64,000 nt of DNA from an uncultured Eubacteriales bacterium (GTDB lineage Bacteria; Bacillota; Clostridia; Peptostreptococcales; Anaerovoracaceae): NCBI GenBank assembly GCA_902774265.1, contig CACYHR010000027.1, positions 1,779 to 65,778 on the forward strand. The letters run 5' to 3'. A model generated the notes under the pieces. That model was not told where the DNA came from. It was given only the letters and a program-made list of their open reading frames with translations, and ran no database searches. Both the position numbers and the translations under genes were made by a program. This document shows, one piece after another, positions 8,063 through 17,245 of the stretch; position 1 is the stretch's first letter, and each line of letters opens with the position of its first letter.

Positions 8063-9253
8063 TCAGATGTGAAGCGATAGAGAATCAACTCTGTCAATCA
8101 ATTCTATCAGCTCGTTGTGCCAGTAGTCTATATCGGCACGCATTTCCTCATTTTCCAGCCCGCCTCTGCGGATCGATCTCCTGATAAGCCTTGTATAACC
8201 TATGATACGGGCCTTATCCTCTGCCGCACGGATCTCATCCTCATCGTCCGTCTCGAAATAAGCGGCAAGCACCTTGTGCCAGAATGTATCTGCGGTCTGC
8301 TGATCGTAACCCTGGAACTTTTCGATGATGCTGTTGTCACGTTCACTGAATCCGATGAGCGCATTGAAGATTGAGCCGAATTCGAATACCGGATCACCAA
8401 CTGCCAGCGTGTCCATATCTATCAGCAGAACCTCATCACCTGTAAGTTCTACATTTCCGGTATGATAATCGCCATGGATCATCATATTGCTGGCCGGAAC
8501 CGCCTCGATAAGTGACATCAGTTTTGCACCTGCCTCTTCCGGAAGATAATCCTTCGTGAAGTTTGCCCAGTTAAGAGCTGTCTTTTTCATATCCGGAAGC
8601 TTTCCTTCAGGCACTTCTGTATTGTGTATCAGCTTGAGCATTTCGGTGTACTGTTCAACACACCAATCCATGCGATCAGGTTCTTTGGCAAGTATCTTGG
8701 AAAAAGATTTTGCATTCAGCAATTCAAATACAGAACCGTAGCTGTCCCCTACTTTGACGACGTCATATGAAATAGCCGTCGGAATGCCGAGAACCAGCGC
8801 AAGCCTGGCAACCTCACGTTCATGCTGAATATCATCAAGAGCATCAGCATTGTTATATACCTTGACGACATTGTCCATATCGATACGGTAGATGGTGCCG
8901 TTGGCTCCCTTACCTATCACCTCGCAGCCATCAACAGATACGACTTTGTAGGCTTTCTGGACATCCATCATCTGATTGAAACCTGTTACATCGAAGATCT
9001 CATATATCTCAGAGTTGACATTGTAGACCCTGAGCTGCGAGTTCTTTTTGCGAAGCTGCAGCAGCACCCTGAGTCCTGCACTTGAAATGTAATTAAGATG
9101 TTCAGCATCTACTTCTGCAGGCAGTCCCGGAGCCTGATCCGCGATGGCAAATATAGCTGCACGCACTTCTTCCGCATTTGCGGAATCAACGTGACCACCA
9201 AGTTCGAGATGGATCTTATCATCAGTTATATTACCATTTACTGTATAGTTCAT
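8063..9253 (-). CDS. STAS domain fused to an aminoglycoside-phosphotransferase-like kinase domain
   Basis: 396-aa two-domain protein. Residues 1-100 are a STAS domain with the phospho-site motif YISSAGLRVLL (S58). Residues about 110-390 form a protein-kinase-fold phosphotransferase: glycine loop GKGANG at 114-119, catalytic HGDYHTGN (H260, D262, N267), and metal-binding LIDMD (D279). This domain resembles the family named for Fibrobacter paralogues (TIGR02172), from memory. I chose the ATG at 9253 because AAGGCAG precedes it; the in-frame ATG 21 codons upstream has no ribosome site. It is the first gene of the STAS operon. It could phosphorylate a small molecule or protein under partner-switch control; the substrate is unknown. 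Confidence 0.85.
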   Translation of the reverse strand: MNYTVNGNITDDKIHLELGGHVDSANAEEVRAAIFAIADQAPGLPAEVDAEHLNYISSAGLRVLLQLRKKNSQLRVYNVNSEIYEIFDVTGFNQMMDVQKAYKVVSVDGCEVIGKGANGTIYRIDMDNVVKVYNNADALDDIQHEREVARLALVLGIPTAISYDVVKVGDSYGSVFELLNAKSFSKILAKEPDRMDWCVEQYTEMLKLIHNTEVPEGKLPDMKKTALNWANFTKDYLPEEAGAKLMSLIEAVPASNMMIHGDYHTGNVELTGDEVLLIDMDTLAVGDPVFEFGSIFNALIGFSERDNSIIEKFQGYDQQTADTFWHKVLAAYFETDDEDEIRAAEDKARIIGYTRLIRRSIRRGGLENEEMRADIDYWHNELIELIDRVDSLSLHI

Positions 9254-9325
9254 ATTGTCTCTGCCTTTCTTCAGCTCAAAAGGTATCAAGAAATTAATTA
9301 GTTTATAATACCACAAAGCCCACTT

Positions 9326-9331
9326 ATTATA
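9326..9331 (-). promoter_or_regulatory. Possible -10 box for the STAS operon
   Basis: TATAAT on the minus strand, about 75 bases ahead of the start codon at 9253. The -35 region at 18-nt spacing (GTGCAA) is poor, so this rests on the -10 match alone. Confidence 0.3.
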
Positions 9332-9399
9332 CTTTAATATTTCCCGAATTGCACCTTATTTTTTGCGGGTATTGCGTTCGGAAACCCCTGATGCTGAAT

Positions 9400-10455
9400 C
9401 TATACCAGGAAGCCCGTTTTATCGACAGAATATTCTGCAAGTCTGTACGGTGAGAATACGCCCTGATCTGTAACTACTCCGCTCACCAGTTCAGGAGGTG
9501 TTATATCGAATGCAGGATAATATCCTTTTACCTTCTGATTGGCTGTCGGCGTTCCCATAGCCTGCAGGACGAATGACGGCTCGCGCATCTCTATGTGCAC
9601 GCTGTCAATCGTAGGATGCCCCGTATCCGGAGAGCCGGTAACATAATAAGGTACATCGTGATACTTCGCCGCAATGGCGATCTGGTATGTTCCTACCTTA
9701 TTGACCACATAGCCGTCACCGCTTATAACATCCGCAGCGGAAGTGAACACATCTATGCCTTCATTTTTCATGACAGCTGCGGGCATATTATCTGTGATAA
9801 CTGTAACGTCAAATCCCATATCATAGGCAACTGACGCCGTCAGTCTGGAGCCCTGAAAGTACGGCCTGGTCTCAGGACAGAATATTTTTATATCCTTGTC
9901 CTGCAGTCTGGCTTCTCTCAGCATCATGCCGACTATGGTCTCTCCGAAACACTGTGTCATGACGGCTCCATGCGAAGGGAAGAGTTCGGCAAGAAATCTC
10001 CCCGTCCTGCCAATGCGCGCATAACGAACATTATTCATTTCTACGGCACATTCCCTTATTGCCTCCGAGACATCCGAACTGCCTGCAGCGAGAGCTTCAC
10101 GGGCAGTCTCAAGACATGCGTCCGTGACATTTTCCATTCGTTTTGATGTTGTCGGACGTGCATGCGAAATAGTATCCGCCGCTGCTGTCAGATATTCGAT
10201 CTGCTCCGACTCGGAACGCCCCCTGCATTCATACGCAGCCAGCGCCATTCCCATAGCTGCGGCGACATACGGACCGGCGCTCTGAGTGACCATATCTTTG
10301 ATGGCCTGCGCCACCGCCTGGTGACTGCGGCACTCCACCTTTCTGACCTCTATCGGATAAACACGTCTGTCGAGTATGCGGACAGCCCCTTTTTCGTACC
10401 ATGCAATATTTTCGAATTGCAGCATCCACGCAAGATCTTTATCCTGTCGTTCCAT
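9400..10455 (-). CDS. mtnA: MtnA/eIF2B-alpha-family sugar-phosphate isomerase, divergent
   Basis: 351 aa, matching the S-methyl-5-thioribose-1-phosphate isomerase fold (aldose-1-phosphate to ketose-1-phosphate). Family blocks seen are CPETRPYFQGSRLTA, VTVITDNMPA, NKVGTYQIAIAAKY and AFDITPPELVSGVVTDQGVF. The residues equivalent to the catalytic Cys and Asp of B. subtilis MtnA appear kept (C169 in TQCFGET, D242 in AADVI). The usual surroundings (RGAPAIG, THCNTGALAT, GADRI) are altered, so a different 1-phosphate substrate is possible. The start at 10455 is preceded by AAAGGAG; the upstream ATG lacks one. No other methionine-salvage genes are nearby. Confidence 0.75.
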   Translation of the reverse strand: MERQDKDLAWMLQFENIAWYEKGAVRILDRRVYPIEVRKVECRSHQAVAQAIKDMVTQSAGPYVAAAMGMALAAYECRGRSESEQIEYLTAAADTISHARPTTSKRMENVTDACLETAREALAAGSSDVSEAIRECAVEMNNVRYARIGRTGRFLAELFPSHGAVMTQCFGETIVGMMLREARLQDKDIKIFCPETRPYFQGSRLTASVAYDMGFDVTVITDNMPAAVMKNEGIDVFTSAADVISGDGYVVNKVGTYQIAIAAKYHDVPYYVTGSPDTGHPTIDSVHIEMREPSFVLQAMGTPTANQKVKGYYPAFDITPPELVSGVVTDQGVFSPYRLAEYSVDKTGFLV

Positions 10456-10488
10456 TTTTTCTCCTTTTTCTGCCATGACACGGCCTGT

Positions 10489-10660
10489 ATACAGATCTTA
10501 TTCGTCTTTTATTTTTCTGTGTGATTTATCTTTCTGTACGCACAGCCTCTTATATACAAAATCTTACACGCCTATGTTCGTTCTGCCTGCCCGCACGCAC
10601 TGCCTCTTATATACAAAGCTTCACCCGCTTATCTTCTCTCTGCCTGCCCGCACTGCAGTA
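10489..10660. repeat. Tandem array R6, ~57-nt unit
   Basis: The block CCTCTTATATACAAA starts at 10546 and again at 10603. It is followed each time by a C/T-rich stretch ending TCTGCCTGCCCGCA. A degenerate partial unit precedes it. The array fills most of the gap between the mtnA-like gene and the acyl-CoA ligase (10456-10749), where no gene is seen. Confidence 0.65.
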
Positions 10661-10749
10661 CGCAATATTTATCCGCCGGCGCATCACTTACAAGCCGCGG
10701 CCACCTGCGAATTCGGCGCATCACTTTCGAACTGCGACCTCCGATGGAT

Positions 10750-12732
10750 TCACTCCGATGGATTCATTCCCTCACCTGGATCAGCTTTTTCCTCAGCAGC
10801 TTTGCGTTTTGCCTCTTCCTCTTCTTCGAGTACTCGGTAAGCCACCTTCCCGACCAGAGTCTTCGGCAGCTCCGCGCGGAATTCTATGTCATAAGGCATC
10901 GCATATTTTGCAATATGTTTGCGGGCATACGCCAGAAGCTCCTCCTTCGTCTCTTCAGAAGGCTCGACACCCTCAGCCGGCATGACGAACATTTTCACCT
11001 TTTGCATCTTATAGCTGTCCGGGACACCGATAGCACAGCTCATGTGCACCTTTTCGTGCGCATCGAATATGTTTTCGAGCTGAGCAGGATAAATATTGTA
11101 TCCCGACGAAATGATCATTCTTTTTGCTCTGCCGCGGAAATGGATAAAGCCCTCATTATCCATTGTTCCGAGGTCTCCTGTATATACCCAGGTAAGGCCG
11201 TCCGCATGCTTACGCATTGTTTCGGCTGTCTCCTCCGGCATATCCAGATATCCCTTCATCACGCTCGGACCCGCGAGCAGTATCTCGCCCTCCTCATTGT
11301 ACGGAAGCTCTTCATCTGTTCCCGGCCTGACGATTTTGTAATACGTGTCAGGGAACGGTATGCCTATGCTGCCTTCCTTGTACATCTGCGGCGGCGTGAG
11401 GCATGAAGCCGTTACGCACTCTGTTGTACCGTAGCCCTCTCTGACCTGAATCTTGCCGTTGTGGTCGAACAGAAATGAATCGAATTTCTTTTTGAGCTCT
11501 ACAGACAACGAGTCTCCGCCGGAGAACACTCCCTTGAGGCATGAGAGATCGGCCTTTTTCATGTTAGGCAGTCTCAGCAGCGCCTCGTACAGCGTCGGAA
11601 CACCTGCGATAAAATTGCATTTGTATTTTGTGATCAGCTTTGAATAGCTCTTTGGTGTGAACCTCGGAACCAATATACAGCGACCGCCCTTAGCAAGCAT
11701 CGTATGTATACATACTCCCAGACCGAAACCATGGAACAGCGGCATCGCTGCGAGCATTTTATCTCCGGCACGGAACATGGGATTTACCGAAACCACCTGC
11801 TCTGCCAGCGCATTGAAATTCAGATTTGTCAGCACTATCCCTTTGGTCGTTCCGGTGGTTCCGCCCGAATACAGTATCGCCGCCGGATCATCCGGCTTGC
11901 GTTTCACCTTGTATTCATATGTACATGATCTGCCGAGTTTCATGAATGCGGGCCACTGGTAGACCGGCGCTTCCTTAGGGATCCGGCTAATCTTACGTCC
12001 CTCTGTCAGCATGTAACCTACCCTGATCGGTCTTGTAAGCTCGTCTTTGATACGTGCTATGATCACATTCTGAACTTTGGTGTTGGCTCTGATTGCTTCA
12101 ATTTTGTGATAGAACTGATCGAGGGTAACTACCATCACGCTTCCGGACATATTGAGATAATTCTCTATTTCCTTTTCTGCCGAAAGGGGATGTACCATGT
12201 TGCCGACCGCACCGACAAGATTGACTGCATAGAGCATATATATTGCCTGCGGGCAGTTCGGCATCGCTATGGTGACCTTGTCATTCTCGCGTATTCCCAG
12301 CACCCTCAGCGATCTGGCACAGAGATTGATCTGATCCACCATGTATTTATATGTTATGTGCTTGCCCATAAAATCCAGGGCTATGTTGAGCGGATGCTTT
12401 TTTGCCACCTCCTCAATCATTTCATACATGGTGCCGCTGAAATACTCAAGCGTGACCGGCAGGTCTCCCCTGCTACGGAACCATGGTGTTTTTACTGTTT
12501 CAGGTATCGGAAAAACTATTCTTCCGTTCTCGTTATAGTTATAGCTCCATTTGTAATCCATATTGTTTTTATTATCCATACTGTTGGTTATATTGTTGAT
12601 TGTTTTACTGTTGATTGGTTTTATTTCTGATTTTTCTATCGACGAGCTTTCGCTTGATGTTAATTCGCCCGATGCGCTTTCATTTGATAAGCTTACATTC
12701 GATGTGACACGGTTCATATATTTTAGCACCAT
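10750..12732 (-). CDS. AMP-forming acyl-CoA ligase (long-chain fatty acid-CoA ligase type)
   Basis: ANL-superfamily enzyme that activates a carboxylate with ATP and then forms the CoA thioester. Seen in order: P-loop YSGGTTGTTKG (about residue 290), YGTTE, YTGDLG, the hinge FRGRAKRMIISSGYNIYP, and the C-terminal lysine region TLVGKVAYR. The last ~25 residues are Glu/Lys-rich and charged. The longest frame is 660 aa; its first ~55 residues are Ser/Asn-rich, low complexity, and outside the family. No ATG in that stretch has a clear ribosome site, so the true start may lie as far in as MDNKN or MDYKW, near residue 52-58. Chain-length specificity cannot be read from sequence. Confidence 0.85.
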   Translation of the reverse strand: MVLKYMNRVTSNVSLSNESASGELTSSESSSIEKSEIKPINSKTINNITNSMDNKNNMDYKWSYNYNENGRIVFPIPETVKTPWFRSRGDLPVTLEYFSGTMYEMIEEVAKKHPLNIALDFMGKHITYKYMVDQINLCARSLRVLGIRENDKVTIAMPNCPQAIYMLYAVNLVGAVGNMVHPLSAEKEIENYLNMSGSVMVVTLDQFYHKIEAIRANTKVQNVIIARIKDELTRPIRVGYMLTEGRKISRIPKEAPVYQWPAFMKLGRSCTYEYKVKRKPDDPAAILYSGGTTGTTKGIVLTNLNFNALAEQVVSVNPMFRAGDKMLAAMPLFHGFGLGVCIHTMLAKGGRCILVPRFTPKSYSKLITKYKCNFIAGVPTLYEALLRLPNMKKADLSCLKGVFSGGDSLSVELKKKFDSFLFDHNGKIQVREGYGTTECVTASCLTPPQMYKEGSIGIPFPDTYYKIVRPGTDEELPYNEEGEILLAGPSVMKGYLDMPEETAETMRKHADGLTWVYTGDLGTMDNEGFIHFRGRAKRMIISSGYNIYPAQLENIFDAHEKVHMSCAIGVPDSYKMQKVKMFVMPAEGVEPSEETKEELLAYARKHIAKYAMPYDIEFRAELPKTLVGKVAYRVLEEEEEAKRKAAEEKADPGEGMNPSE

Positions 12733-12774
12733 TTACGGTGATACGCCAGTAAAACGGCGTTAACCGTCCTATAT

Positions 12775-13070
12775 GCCTGTCGGGTGTATTATTCTCCAGT
12801 TTTCAGATTTCATACACCGTTTTCCCTCAAATATGGTGTATGGCTGGCACAAGTCAATTGTTTTTTACACCCGATGGCCGTTAAATGACTTCATTGAGCC
12901 TCGAAACATGCCGTTCGGGTGTATTAATCCGGCTTTCTCTCAAATTCATACACCAGCCGTATGCTTCCGGCTATGGATTGGCCTTTCATGCATACTCAGT
13001 ATGTGCCGGCTGTATGCTTCCGGCTCTGAATCAGCACTTCATGCATACTCAGTATGATTCATTTGTCTGG
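12775..13070. repeat. Repeat region R3 between divergent genes
   Basis: Two layers of repetition in a gene-free interval (12733-13305). A block beginning CGGGTGTATTA and ending TCATACACC occurs at 12781 and 12916. A 53-nt unit starting GTATGCTTCCGGCT and containing CATGCATACTCAGTATG occurs at 12959 and 13012. CATGCATACTCAGTATG includes the palindrome ATGCAT. The rest of the interval holds a lone TATAAT (13226-13231) upstream of the ABC gene without a recognisable -35. Confidence 0.65.
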
Positions 13071-13305
13071 TATGGCCGATCAGACATGGTCTATATGCTT
13101 TTTTCTATGCAGTCGCCGTTTCACAATCCCGAAAACGCACCGTCTCTTTATTCGGTTCACAAAAAATTCATATTATATGGGGAAGCAATTTGTCATTTAT
13201 TAGAGAAATGCCGCGTCATATCAAGTATAATGAGCGATGAATATTCGAAGCCGGCAGTAAATCGGGTATTATGCCGGCGGCTGAAAGCTAAGGAAATATA
13301 TCAAG

Positions 13306-14286
13306 ATGCTTGAATTAAGACAGATTACTAAAGAATACCAATCCGGTTCCGAAGTGGTCCGCGCGCTTAAGGGCGTAGATCTGGCTTTTCGCCGGAGCGA
13401 GTTCGTATCCATTCTGGGACCGTCAGGATGCGGCAAAACTACTATGCTCAATATTATGGGCGGGCTTGACCAGTACACTGACGGCGATCTTGTAATTGAC
13501 GGAATCAGTACAAAGCAGTACAGAGATGCGGATTGGGATGCTTACAGAAACGATACTATCGGCTTTGTTTTCCAGAGTTATAATCTTATTTCACACCAGA
13601 CAGTTCTTGCAAATGTTGAACTTGCCTTGACTCTTTCGGGCGTTTCATCCTCGGAACGCAGGCAGCGCGCAGCAAAAGCGCTTGAACAGGTCGGACTGGG
13701 TGATCAGATTAATAAGAAACCTGCGCAGATGTCCGGCGGACAGGTGCAGCGAGTTGCGATTGCCCGTGCACTCATAAACGATCCCGATATCATCCTTGCT
13801 GATGAGCCGACGGGTGCGCTTGATTCTGAAACAAGCATTCAGGTCATGTCTATACTCAAGGACATATCGCAAAGAAAGCTTGTTATCATGGTTACTCACA
13901 ATCCTGAGCTTGCCGAACAGTATTCGACAAGAATTGTGCGGCTGTCGGACGGAAATGTGCTGAGTGACAGCGACCCGTATATACCTGGAACCGAGCCTGA
14001 ATTGCTGACCGAAGCTGATATTCTGCCTGCACAGGCTGCTGCATCTGCAGTTGGATCAGTATCGGCTACTTCAACGGTGGCATCCGTTCAGAGTGCAGTA
14101 TCTGTATCAGCTGCTGAAACTGCAATATCCGCTACAGCCGGAGCATACGCAGGATCCGCCGAAAGTTTTTCAGCTGTGGATGCGGCCGCGGCGTCCTTGC
14201 GGGCAGGCTGTTTCAGGAGGAGCAGCGGCAGGATCGACTGCTGCCGCGGCGAAAGGCAAAGGCAGGCGGGCGAGGCGCCGCCGTAA
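13306..14286 (+). CDS. ABC transporter ATP-binding protein (MacB/LolD type), C-terminus frameshifted
   Basis: 326-aa ATPase of the MacB/LolD class. Walker A GPSGCGKT is at 38-45, FQSYNL (Q loop) near 89, signature MSGGQ at 142-146, Walker [13 protein letters not shown] from 162, and the switch histidine is in VTHNPE. After residue ~225 it runs into an Ala/Ser/Thr-rich linker. The reading frame then turns into a Cys/Arg-rich tail that looks out of frame. In the next frame the linker continues smoothly as Gly/Ala- then Arg/Lys-rich sequence into the permease. This suggests one ATPase-permease polypeptide split by a one-base insertion near 14195-14215. RBS: AAGGAA. Confidence 0.85.
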   Translation: MLELRQITKEYQSGSEVVRALKGVDLAFRRSEFVSILGPSGCGKTTMLNIMGGLDQYTDGDLVIDGISTKQYRDADWDAYRNDTIGFVFQSYNLISHQTVLANVELALTLSGVSSSERRQRAAKALEQVGLGDQINKKPAQMSGGQVQRVAIARALINDPDIILADEPTGALDSETSIQVMSILKDISQRKLVIMVTHNPELAEQYSTRIVRLSDGNVLSDSDPYIPGTEPELLTEADILPAQAAASAVGSVSATSTVASVQSAVSVSAAETAISATAGAYAGSAESFSAVDAAAASLRAGCFRRSSGRIDCCRGERQRQAGEAPP

Positions 14287-14293
14287 CCGTTCG

Positions 14294-16918
14294 ATGTCAA
14301 TGCTGACTGCTCTTCATCTTTCGCTCAACAACCTGATGACAAAAAAGGCAAGGACTCTGCTTACTGCCTTTGCCGGAAGCATCGGTATCATCGGAATAGC
14401 ACTGATTCTCTCCGTTTCCAACGGATTCCAGGCATACATCGACAAGCTCGAAGAGGATACCCTTTCATCATATCCTCTGACGATACAGTCGGAGACTGCG
14501 GACATGACTTCCATGATCACAGCTTTTGCCGCCAATGCCGCAGATACCAAAGGAGAAGAGTCCGATGGCAGGGTGCATGAGCAGCAGGTAATGACAGATC
14601 TGCTTGCCAGTGTCGGTACGAACGATCTGGCTTCTTTCAAGGAATATCTTGATTCAAATATGGGTGATGTCGGTGAATGGTTCAATGCTTATGAGTATTC
14701 GTACGGCATATCTCCGAATATTTATTCCACCGATTTGAAATACGGCGTGCTCAGAGTCAGTCCGGGTTCTATCATGCAGTCATACATGAGCGGTTTCCAG
14801 CAGACGGGAATGGCAATGAACAATAACGATGTGTTCTTCCGCATGATGGACAATCAGGACCTGCTGCAGACGCAGTTCAAGGTTCTGGCAGGAAAATGGC
14901 CGGAAAAATATAATGAATTGCTGCTGGTTCTCGACAGTGAAGACCAGCTCAATGACTACATTGTATATACTCTCGGTCTGCGCGATCCGAAAGAGCTCAA
15001 GGATATGATCAATGATGTAATGAACGGCGAGAAGGTAGAGAATAATAACAAGAAGCTCGAATGGACATATGACGACTTTATAGGTATGGAATTCTCGCTG
15101 GTGAATGCATGTGATACTTACAGGCGCAACTCATCCTATGATGTCTGGGAGGACATGAGCGAGGATAAAGCCTTTATGAAGGATCTCATCAAAAAAGGCG
15201 AACGCCTCAAGATAACCGGCGTGGTTTGCGCAAAGGAAAAATCAGGTGCTAATGCCATGGATTCGGGAATCGGATATCTGCCTTCGCTTGTTCAGCATCT
15301 GATCGATTATTCAAAGGATTCCGAGATAGTTAAGCTGCAGCTGGCAAAGAAAAAAACAGATGTCTTCTCGGGTAAGACATTCAAGGATATTCGGAACGAC
15401 ACTGACGAAGGTCTCGGTTTCGAAGACATGATAAGTATCGATAAAGATAAGCTTGCAAAGGCGATGGGCGGTAATTTCAATGAAAAAGCCCTCAGTAACG
15501 CAATAATGAAAATCGGAAATGACGCACTCAAAAAGATAACCGATGAGAAAGCCATAGGCAAAATCGAAAAGGCTGTTTCGGATGATCTCGCAGGCGGGTG
15601 CAAGGGCATCAATTCCGATCTGGTCAGAGAATGCGAAAAGGATCAGGACAGTTTTAAGCTCAGCGACAGCAACATCGATGAGGCGCTTGGAAACAATCTG
15701 TATTCCAAAAAACACGCACACGGCCCTATGACAAATGAGCTTCTGAAGGGGTATGATGCAGCACTTAAAGCTGCCGCACCGGAGATCAACAAGGCTATGG
15801 AGGCTGCCGACCCGGATGCTATAGCTGAACAGGTCGCGGAAGAGCTGAGCAAATCCGGCATAGAAATTTCTGCATCGCAGGTGAAAAAACTTCTGCAGGC
15901 TATTCCGGAAGATGCAGATGAAGAAGAGGTTGCTTCTGTCATTTCAGCTGCGATACCGGGACTGCCGGAAGAAGCTTTGAAATCCCTCGTCCCTGTATTC
16001 ATGCAGGCCGCTGCCGCCTCCAAAGCAGAACCGTCAGATATACTCAGCTCCGCTCTTGACTCAGTTGAAAAAGGCTTCAATTCGGCCGACGAACTGAAAA
16101 AGGGCATCAACAAATATGCAACGCAGATCGTTGCTGCTTCCAACCTTTATCCTGCCCTCGGCAAAGTAGCACAGGCCGTCGGAAGCCAGTTCAATGTCGA
16201 TCCGAACGGTATAGCCGAGGCATTTACGATGAAGATGGATGAGGACGAGATGACCAGACTCATTACAGCATATGTCTCAGGCGGCGAGGAAACCAACTAT
16301 GAGTCAAACCTGCGCAAGCTTGGATACGCTGATACGGACAAACCGACTTCGATGTCATTCTATCTAAAGGATTTTGGCTCCAAGGAAAAATTCCTCGATT
16401 TCATCGAAGACTACAACAAGACGGTTCAGGACAGAGGGGATGAAGACATGGTTATCAGTTATACCGATATCACAGGTGTGCTGATAAAGTCGGTCAAGAC
16501 CATCACAAATGCTGTCAGCTATGTCCTGATAGCATTCGTGGCGATTTCGCTCGTAGTTTCGTCCATCATGATCGGCGTAATTACTTATATCTCTGTTCTC
16601 GAAAGAACAAAGGAAATCGGTATACTCAGAGCGATAGGTGCTTCCAAACGCGACATCTCGCGTATATTCAATGCGGAAACGATCATCGTCGGTCTCTGCG
16701 CAGGCATCATCGGAATAGGCGCGAGTCTGCTGCTGCTGATACCTATAAATAAGATACTTATCGATGTGACTAAGATAGCGGCTCTCAAAGCCATACTTCC
16801 GCCTTTGGGAGGGGTTGCACTCATACTCATCAGCATATTCCTCACCTTCATAGCGGGACTCATCCCGTCAGGAATGGCTGCCCGTAAAGATCCGGTAGAG
16901 GCGCTGCGTACAGAGTAG
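14294..16918 (+). CDS. FtsX-type ABC transporter permease with large extracytoplasmic domain
   Basis: 874 aa if it starts at the ATG at 14294. The N-terminal helix region reads LMTKKARTLLTAFAGSIGIIGIALILS. A ~700-residue helical, charged extracytoplasmic domain follows, then three C-terminal helices typical of FtsX permeases (ISVLERTKEIGILRAIGAS motif). Similar Firmicute proteins occur as single ATPase-permease fusions with this same junction sequence (family knowledge). No ribosome site precedes 14294. The frame is open back to 14051, so it may normally be made as part of a fusion with the upstream ATPase. Probable role: export or extraction of peptides or lipoproteins; substrate unknown. 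Confidence 0.85.
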   Translation: MSMLTALHLSLNNLMTKKARTLLTAFAGSIGIIGIALILSVSNGFQAYIDKLEEDTLSSYPLTIQSETADMTSMITAFAANAADTKGEESDGRVHEQQVMTDLLASVGTNDLASFKEYLDSNMGDVGEWFNAYEYSYGISPNIYSTDLKYGVLRVSPGSIMQSYMSGFQQTGMAMNNNDVFFRMMDNQDLLQTQFKVLAGKWPEKYNELLLVLDSEDQLNDYIVYTLGLRDPKELKDMINDVMNGEKVENNNKKLEWTYDDFIGMEFSLVNACDTYRRNSSYDVWEDMSEDKAFMKDLIKKGERLKITGVVCAKEKSGANAMDSGIGYLPSLVQHLIDYSKDSEIVKLQLAKKKTDVFSGKTFKDIRNDTDEGLGFEDMISIDKDKLAKAMGGNFNEKALSNAIMKIGNDALKKITDEKAIGKIEKAVSDDLAGGCKGINSDLVRECEKDQDSFKLSDSNIDEALGNNLYSKKHAHGPMTNELLKGYDAALKAAAPEINKAMEAADPDAIAEQVAEELSKSGIEISASQVKKLLQAIPEDADEEEVASVISAAIPGLPEEALKSLVPVFMQAAAASKAEPSDILSSALDSVEKGFNSADELKKGINKYATQIVAASNLYPALGKVAQAVGSQFNVDPNGIAEAFTMKMDEDEMTRLITAYVSGGEETNYESNLRKLGYADTDKPTSMSFYLKDFGSKEKFLDFIEDYNKTVQDRGDEDMVISYTDITGVLIKSVKTITNAVSYVLIAFVAISLVVSSIMIGVITYISVLERTKEIGILRAIGASKRDISRIFNAETIIVGLCAGIIGIGASLLLLIPINKILIDVTKIAALKAILPPLGGVALILISIFLTFIAGLIPSGMAARKDPVEALRTE

Positions 16919-17052
16919 AGGCCCGGAGTAGCAGCCCGGAGTATTGGCTCGCAGCAGTGACCTGATGTGGCAGCTCATGGCAGCTGCCTGAATCAAAATC
17001 CATTAAAATGTTATAATTGCGACAGACTTTTATCCCGATATCATGCAACGTA

Positions 17053-17094
17053 AAATCAGAGGCAGTGATCCCGATTGATCACTGCCTCTGATTT
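17053..17094 (+). terminator. Strong hairpin terminator after the ABC genes
   Basis: Perfect 18-bp inverted repeat (AAATCAGAGGCAGTGATC and its complement) around the 6-nt loop CCGATT. It lies between the convergent ABC permease and hexosaminidase genes, so it may serve both strands. The rest of 16919-17245 holds no gene. Confidence 0.75.
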
Positions 17095-17245
17095 GTCTCA
17101 GGTATTATATGGAAAATTGTTATATGGAGGTTTCTCTAGAGGTTTCTTTTCTCTATGGCTATATAATAACCTCCGATTATGTAGAATTGGTGATACTTAT
17201 GAGAATGTAATCTGATGAATTATGTAAGATTGTGATCATAATGAT

